Below, piece after piece: positions 42,001 to 51,000 of a stretch of DNA of 64,000 bases. How positions within the stretch are numbered: the first letter of the stretch is position 1; every line of letters begins with the position of its first letter. Under the pieces are notes generated by a model. The model saw only the letters and a program-made list of their open reading frames with translations. It was not told the origin of the DNA and did no database searches. The stretch is taken from assembly GCA_963576725.1 (NCBI GenBank), contig OY755244.1:83881121-83945120 (forward strand), read 5' to 3'. Position numbers and translations under genes: made by a program. Origin of the DNA: Azorinus chamasolen. Its lineage: Eukaryota > Mollusca > Bivalvia > Cardiida > Solecurtidae.

Positions 42001-45000
42001 AACTAACTGTGACTAAACCCATTTCTCATGAATATTTATACAAGAAACAAAGACATCAATTATGCAGAAAACAATGACATCATGAATATTTATTATCTGA
42101 ATTTTTGCAATGGTAAATACTCGCCATAGCGAATACTGTAGAATCAGATCTATATGTAGTCAATATGAAACAGAGCAGACCCTGATCAGACAACTCCTAC
42201 AGGAGCAAAGGCATTGTTTGCAAAGGCATGACAATGTTTTTATATGGAGTAAACAGTTAAGTAAGTTCAAAGATCAATATCTTGTCAGGGTCTGCATTGG
42301 TTGTCATGGTTACTGTTCTTTAAAGTTATTGTTTCAGACTTTGCAGGCTTATTCAGTTTTAACTCTTAGCATGCACACTAATAACTGAAGTCTGCAAAAA
42401 TGTCACCTGCTGTAACTCTCAAAATTAATATTTGCCTTCCTTTGTCTCTTAACCCTTTCCTCCATAAATACACCTTTCTACGCCTCTGTAAAAGTCACTT
42501 TTTGAAAGCATTGTGATTAAATTTATAGAGCATTTGCTCCTAAGGAGCAAAATAATGCTTTATTTATCACAATGGTTTCAGAACTACAAAATTCTACAGT
42601 TTTCCTTTTCTCTAGTTAATGCTGACCTTTTCAGTAGATTTATTCAAAGAGGTTGGATCTAAAAATAGCCTATGAGGGAAAGGGTTAACACTTTACTCCA
42701 TAGATATGCCTTTTAATGCCTTGACTCAAGACATTTTTCAAAGTTTGCAGTTTTATTTCATGGTCAACATGGTTTCCTCTCAAAATTGAGACGAGACAAT
42801 GAGTTACTTTAGTTATTGTAAAACTTTGACATAATGCAAAATGAAATCTAAGTTGACCTATATTTCAGTTTTGTCAGAGATATATACAAGGAATGTATAC
42901 ATCTGTGGTTATGTACACATTAAGTAATTGAATTGAGGTCATTTCTATTAACCCTTTCCCTCATATAAGCACCTTTTCATACAATTGTAAACAGAGTGGA
43001 CCCAGATCAGATTACTCCAACAGGGTCTACTCTGTTACCCTATGAAATTATAATAGACCTGACCCTGCAGTTTCTACTAATACCAAAATGTTATGCATAC
43101 ATGTAACAAATGTCATACAAATTCAGGTAAGACATTCATGATGTCAATATTTCCTTACAAGAATATTTAACAGGGAATGAGTTAACGCATTCCCTCCTAG
43201 TGACACATTTTGGTGCCCCTGTAAAAGTCAGATTTTGAAACCATTCTGATAAATAGAGCATTTGCTCCATAGGAGCATTAATGCTCTTTTTATCACAATA
43301 TTAATGGTTTCTAAACTATACAGTTCTAAAACTCTCATTTTCTATCGTTAATGCTCCTTTTCAGTAGATTTATTTAAAGAGGTTGGGTCTAAAAATAGCC
43401 TAGGAGGGAATGTCGAGTTAAATGAATTAAAGTATTTTTGTTAGCTCTATTCGTATTAACCATTTCAGCAATGAATTTTCACACTGCATTACGAGGGCTT
43501 GGTGCAAAACTATTCTAACTCCTTCACAAAGTGAAGGAGTTAGAATAGTTTTGCACCAAGCCCTCGAAATTTATTAGTCCATCATTGTTTATTGGTAGAG
43601 TCCATACAGTAAGAAATGGTAAACTTTGCTAGAGAATTATGTGCAGACCCTGCTCATTGAGCTCCTCTAGGAGTCCTCTGATTTGGGTTTACACTATCTG
43701 CAAATGACAGTTATTAGTAACACTCATTTCCTGCACTCATTAATGGGTTAACAATTAGTGATTTTTATAATTATAATTCTGAGAAATATTTCCAAGAAAA
43801 ATGTATTCCAATTATTGGTATTTCAATAAAAAGGCAATGTCCCTCATTAACTGATATTTCAATTTTAAGATATGAAAAGTTGTTTCACCACCATCTTATC
43901 TCTTCATACATTTATTCAAACATGAAAGACCACCAGCACATGTAAAGCACAAGGAGACTGATGTCATAATGGAATTTGCTGGTAAGATCACCAATGAATG
44001 ATAAAAGTAACTGAAACATGCTTTACCAGGGGACCGTTTCACTAAACTTCGTACGATCAAATTATCGTAAGAATTTTCGTACGAAGTTCGCAGACCTTAA
44101 ATTGCGTTTCACTAAACTCGACTTCGTAAGAATTTTCGTACGAATTCTTCAAATTCTTTCGTAACTTTACGATAGGGTAGGGGCATTCGTAAACTCCAAA
44201 AAATTCGTAAGTGTCATGGCGGCCGTCTTTGTTTTAGTTCGATTCGACCATATAATGACGAATAGAACTCCGTTCTCTTGTAAATTTAGAAGTTTAGTGC
44301 GGTCCGACAAGCCCCGAAGTACACAGTCGTGTTATGGTGCAAGATTTAGACAATGCCGCAATGGATGTTTACTGCAACCAAGACGATGCTGAGTATTCGT
44401 GATGTCGAACCAATATTTGCTACTAAAATCTGCAATTATAGCACCACTTTAATGAGGAAAGAACATTCTAAATCACAGGTAAGTTTGCTCAAGACACTTA
44501 TCAATCGTTTCCAATTTTCGAATACTTTGCACCTCCCCCCCCCCTCCCCCAAGTTCACATGTGTGTCTCTAAATGGTGATATCGAGCTATTTTCGGTTTT
44601 AACGATATCTCGGCAGACGACAACCATCACAAAATTAGCATACCGTACAGTCCGTACATTGATCTACATGGCTTTGCTATAAGCAAGAACACATAGACAT
44701 AGTTTACATGGCAATACTTTGGAACATGTTGACAAGGCAAAACAGTTAGCAAAAGTTTACCATTCAATCAGTCCTGAAATCATCAAATGTCAAAGTCACA
44801 TACTTTATATAATAGTATATGTTATAGAATATTTGCAATAATGCTATGCAATCAGCGTAGATCTATTTCAGTAATGGTCATGTCAGATATGTCTTAACCC
44901 TTTCCTCCATGGATATTTATGCAAGAAATAATGAAAACATGCATACTAATTACTCTAGAGATGCATTATTCTAATGGCATATGAACACAGATTTTGTAGA

Positions 45001-48000
45001 AATCCATTTATACATGTATCATGTCATCAGCAAACAGAACAGACCCTGATCAGTTGGCTGCTATCGCATTCCCTCTTAGGCTATTTTCAGATCCAACATA
45101 TTTGAATAAATCTTCGGAAAAGGAGCATTAACTAGAGAAAAGAAAAAATTCATATTTTTGTAGTTTAGAACCATTGTGATAAATAGAACATTTGCTCCAA
45201 TAGAGCAAGTGCTCTATTTATCACAACTGTTTCAGCAGGTTACTTTTCTGGAGGCGTTAATATGAGGGAATGGGTTATAGGAGCCATCTGATCATGGTCT
45301 ACTGTGTTTTCTTTCTGGCAAAGAAAGGCGTATTGATGGAGTAAAGGGTTAAAGACCCAAAACATACTTCTTTAAGTGGCTGTTGTAGAGAGGTTTATGT
45401 ATTTCATCACATCTTTAACCCTTTTCCTGTTGAATATACATGTATAATGACATCATGAACATTACAGAACCAAACATTTTAAAGCAGTATTAACAAAAGA
45501 ATTTTGACTGTGGCAGAAAGCATAGATTCAATCTATAATTCCATAAGCAAACAGAGCAGACCCTAATCAGACAGCTCCTGCAGGAGCCATCTGATCCGGT
45601 ATACTCTATTTGCAAAGGCATAAAAAAGTGTTTATTTATAGGAAAGGGTTAACCCTCTACCTGCTCCGTATTCATGTGAGAAAAAATGACATCATGAGTA
45701 TTTACTAGCTGAATTTTTAAAATGGCACATGTACTCAGGATTTCTTGGTATCAGTATATACTGTAGTCAGATGAATTATAATTTTATAAGCAAACAAATG
45801 CCCTATACAGGAGCTTTCTGATCAGGGTCTACTCTGTTTGCAAAGGAGTGTCCAGGCGTCTATAAAATGAGAGAAAGGGTTAAACAGTCCGTGTTACCAA
45901 AGGCATCTTGGAAATATATGTTGGTCACATTTGATACTGAGTAATACTATAATGTCATTCCACAGTTGATCTTCTTGAATATTGAACTTTAACTCATGGT
46001 TATCATTAAATTTTATAACAGTTAATTCTGTCATCACCAAACATGGTCTGCCAAGTCCTTTGTTCATCCAAAAGTTCACTGTTACTAGAATTATCTATAC
46101 CATATAGTGTTTCCCCCAGGGTCCAATGAGGGCACGGTAATTTCTGTTGAGAAGGGCATTTTTACGCCCGATATACCATCTTATAAGGGCATTTTAACAT
46201 TTTGCCTATTTTGAATATTATATTGTGTAATGTAGTCTTCTATACGGTGTAGAATGTTGGAAACAAGTGTACTGGTATTAGCAACCAGTGTAGACCCTGG
46301 GCATAGAGCTCCTACAGCAGACTTCTGATCAGAGTAAATATTGCTTCTCATTCAATTGTAATCCTCTTATATATAAATAATTAAATACTGAATGGATTCT
46401 ATAGATAACGGTGATTAGTAATTCTTGATTCCACAAGTGACAACTGAGTTGCATTTGGGGGTATTTCAAGCACAGGGGTCTGGACTATATAGTACATGTA
46501 GACCCCCATGAAGCGGTCCAGACCCCTGTGATTTCAAGGATAGTATTTTACTTTTACATAATAATAATGATCTAGATAATAAAGTAAAAGACATGATGAT
46601 TCTGATGAAATTGTGACATATGATTTGCATCAACTGGCTACAGAAATGACAGACTTGAATTCTGAGTATTTGTGAAAAGTCTCTGCACTAAGCTTTCTTT
46701 TTCTATTTCAGCTGATCAAAACCCATTGTAAAACAAAAGGGCCAACTAGAGCTGACCATTCCTTGAAAAATTAATCTACTGGTATGCTTATGATATATAT
46801 TTTCCTAATATAAATTATGCCTGTTTTGAAAGGTCAAAGTGTATATGGCACATGCTACAAATATTGAATTATGATTAAGTGAAATATAAATTACTACCTG
46901 AGCATTTAATTTATGATAAATTGTATGATTTTAAAGAGTTATGATTTTTCTTGTTTTCAATGGAAATAAGTATTGATACATATATGCTACATATATCTAG
47001 GTGATGTATACTTTTAAGTTTTAACTTGTCAATTTTTCTGTTTTTGCTGACAGGACTATAATATTACTAAACCTTTACTCTAATTAAGGTATTCTGCAAT
47101 TACAGAAATAAATTATTCAAATAATCATACTAATCATACATGTATTCAGTTTCACAAAATCAAATTATTGCATTTTTGTTCATCTGGAAGACTTTTCCAT
47201 GCAGTTAACTTTAAATCATATTGTATCTAAACCTAAATCAGAAAGAAAAAAATACCTAACAGAAACTACATGTCCCAGAGCTTAGATATTTGGTGTATAT
47301 ATTTACTTAGCATAACTTTATGGGTTTTATAAGTATCATAGTTCTTGGGTTAAAATTGGCCCTGCCCTGTGTGTACAGTCTTCTTCACTTCAGAAACGAC
47401 AGCCTAAAGGTTTCTCCTTAATATATCAGCCTGCAGAGCTCAGACCTTCTTATATAACCACCCTTAGCCTGATCAGTTGAGTAGAAATTGTGTTTAGACA
47501 AATAACACACTCTCATTTAAGATTGAGAAAATTGTGGATAGTTCTTAATATGCAGAACACTCTTAAAGCTTTTTTTCATACCTATGCCCTTCATTAAGCT
47601 ACCAGATATCAATATAGAGCATATCTGTTGTGAATTTCAGCTTAACTCTTTGCATGCTGGGTAATTTTGTCATCTGCTAAATGGTTGTCTGCAGCATATT
47701 CATAAGTTATCCGTACTACACAATTTCTTTCTAAGTTTTTCAGAATTCAGACTCATTGACAAACAGTTTGGATACCAGATCAGGCCCCACATTATATTGG
47801 CCCTGATCTGGATCCAAACTGTTTGCATAGGTCATTAGTGGTGGGAGAATCCCACTACACACTTTCTTTCTAAGTTTTTCAGAAGTTCAGTCTCATTTAC
47901 AAACAATTTGGATATCAGATCAGGCCCCACATTATGTGGGCCCTGATCTGGATCCAAACTGTTTGCATAGGTCATTAGTGGTGGGATAATCTGCCTCTAG

Positions 48001-51000
48001 CATCCAAAGAATTAATACAAGTTCCAGTGGTCTATGCTCTATCCATTCTTTCACTACATTCTTTCAGCATCATGTTCTGGTCCTCTACAAAAGTTATATA
48101 AATTGTGTCCCCGGGGTCAAAATTGGCACCGCCCCTGGGGTGTTAAGTTTTCAATAGAAACATATGTGAAAACTTTGAAAATCTTCTCCTCTGAATGTCT
48201 GGTGAGCGATGTCAGGGCCATTCTGGCCCTCTTGTTTAAAAAAAAGAATAGAGAACCTCATCCTGTTTTTTTTTTCATTCTCATTTCAGGTGAACAGTTG
48301 ATGCCTGGGCTGTCAATCATCATGTAATAATACACAAATTATTGAAATATCATGTATTCTCATCCAGTGTAGTAATAAAGGCTGGTATATCTAGAATTGT
48401 TTTGTTTTACAAACATCAGATTTTAAAGGAGGTTTATACAGAAAGTTCAGTATAGTAGAACCTCTCTAGAATGGCCACTTTATGAATAAGCATTGCTGTC
48501 CTTTAACCCTTTACCTTGTGTATAGGCATTAACCCTTTCCCTCATACAAATGCCTTTTCACACCTTTGTAAACGGAGCTGACCCAGTTCAGATGGCTCTT
48601 GGAGCTGTCCGAGCAGGGTCTGCTCTGTTTCTTTATGAAATTATAACATATCTACTTGACAATTTCTGCCATGGCCAAAAATCCTATGTTCATATGTCAT
48701 TATAAAAGAATATTCATGATGTCATATGCAACAGGGATTGGCTTAAGATATAGTGGATATGTATGGATATTATTAGTCCCCCACCGGTTACCGGTTGGGG
48801 GACTATAGGTTTGCTCGATTCCGTCCATCTGTCTGTCTGTCCGTACGTCTGTCACGCTTCGTGTCCGGGCCATATCTCCTACAAAGTTATGCCAAATTCA
48901 TTATAACTTCACACATTGAAAAAACATGATAAGGGCTAGTGTCATGCACAAGGGCCATATCTCTAGCATCAATATTTTTGGAGTTATTCCCCGTTTACAT
49001 ATTTTTTTGTCCTGAAATAACTCTTTATCTACTGGTTCAGTTGATTTGAAACTTCACATATGGAACAATTATGATGAGGGGTTGTCATACACAAGGGCCA
49101 TAACTCTAGCATCAGTATTTTTGGAGTTCTTCCCCTTTTTCATATTTTCTTGTCAGTCCGTCTCTCACGCTTCGTGTCCGGGCAATATCTCCTACAAAGG
49201 CCAAATTCATTACAACTTCACACATTGAAGAAGCATCATCAGGAGTAGTGTCATGCACAAGGGCCATAACTCTACTACTCTAGCATCAATATTTTTGGAG
49301 TTATTCCCCTTTTTCATATTTTTTTGTCCGGTCAATAACTAATTATCTACTAGTTCAATTGATTTGAAACTTCACATATGGAACAAGCATGATGAGGGGT
49401 AGTGTCATGCACAAGGGCCATAACTCTAGCACAGAAATTTTGCAGATGTAATATTCTTCACCCGTGAGATTCTAAACCGAATTAAAGCTATTCTGTATTG
49501 GTTTTCTTAATTTTTAGCATAGGTCCTACTGTGTAGATTCTGATCATGACATATACACTTTATATGATATTCTAATATTATAAAATGTTTAAAAAATTCA
49601 TTAACCCCCCCCCCCCCCCCCTCAACATCATGTACATGAATATTGAACAGAGAAATGGTTAATTTCTATAACGTAGTTCTAGAAGCGTATATTTTTTATC
49701 AAATCATAAACAAACAGAGCAGACCCCGATTTCAACGGCAAGAAATTACATTAGCGAACTGTGTAGATCCTGATCAGATGGCTCCTGTAGTAGCCATCTG
49801 ATCTGGTCTTCTCTGCAAATGATTGAAAAAGCATTTATATGAAGGAAAGGGTTAAATAATTTAACACAGATAGACGTGGCTTATCACACGGCGGTGATCT
49901 ACACAGTTGACTCTTTACTCAATTAAAAGCATGTGAAAAAATAATGACATCGTGAATTAACATTCATGTGAAAAATAAAGACATCGTGAATATAAAAAAA
50001 ATCATATGGTTAAAATAGCGCATGGACGTGGATTTTTTGTTTTAATTATGGCACACAGTGTAGAAGCATATATTTATAAAAGAGCTTCAGCAAACAGATC
50101 TAGATCAGACCCTGATAAGGCGGTCAAAACACGAAATAGAATTGCATAAAAAGCTATATAATAAATCGAAAGCTGCTGAGTAGGGATGGATTACTTCTAA
50201 GTTACGATGGGACTGATTCGTTGGGAGAGATAGATTAAAAAAAAATAAATGTGATGCCATTAGATCTAATTAAAAATATAATTTATCTATATTTATTTTA
50301 TCAAAATATAACATTTTTTATTGTACACTCAAACTTTTTTACAGGTAACACATTCGTACTGAAATACAGGTGCGAGTAGAATCGTTGCCGAAAGGAGCGT
50401 ATGTTCGCTTTGGTAATGTTATTTTGAACATCTCTTGTACAAATTATCCCGCAATTTCACATTCTAGCGATGAATAGTAACATAGTTGCACGCTATGTAG
50501 CAATTTCATTGAGACATAAACTATTGAATGGGAAATATTACACGATGAACATGCAGACACACATTTCTATCACGTCCGCGCCTGCGACGGAAGTGTGTGT
50601 TGCTATGGAATAATCCTACCTCAGTTGTGAAGAGGACTTACGAATTTCGCAGCTACGAAGTTCGCAAGTGTCTTTCGTACGAACGTGTTAGTGAAACGCT
50701 CGTAACTTTTTTCGTACGAACTTCTTAAGCAAAATTCTTAAGCCTACGAAGTTCGTAAGTTACGAAGTTTAGTGAAACGGCCGCCTGCTTTATAAAAGCA
50801 AACTTGATACTTTTGTGCCATTGCATTAGTGAATAAATGTGTCATGAAATGTTTCATAACATGGAATTTGAATGAAAACACTGGCTTGCTATAGCCCCAA
50901 TATATCAAGATTGGCAAACATTTGCTAATTTAGCTAAAGCAATTATGGTAAAACAAACAAAAAGCGGGAAGGCTGTGTCAGTGGCCGAGTAAGTCAGTGT

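Larger units (their letters stand above)
44027..50785. mobile_element. Candidate 6.76-kb TIR element
   Basis: Left end CAGGGGACCGTTTCACTAAA and the complement of the right end (GGCGGCCGTTTCACTAAAC) match, both followed by CTTCGTA. Each end has a second GTTTCACTAA motif within about 110 bp and several TTCGTACGAA palindromes. TGCTTTAC (44019-44026) and TGCTTTAT (50786-50793) are a 7/8 target duplication. The inside is mostly MITEs and dispersed repeats with no recognisable transposase. An ATGGCGGCCG start at 44216 opens a 58-codon frame ending TGA. Confidence 0.5.

Noticed and set aside
44353..44682. 109-codon plus-strand frame as a transposase exon
   Set aside because: No known motif. A poly-C tract falls inside it, and two other frames nearby look equally plausible.
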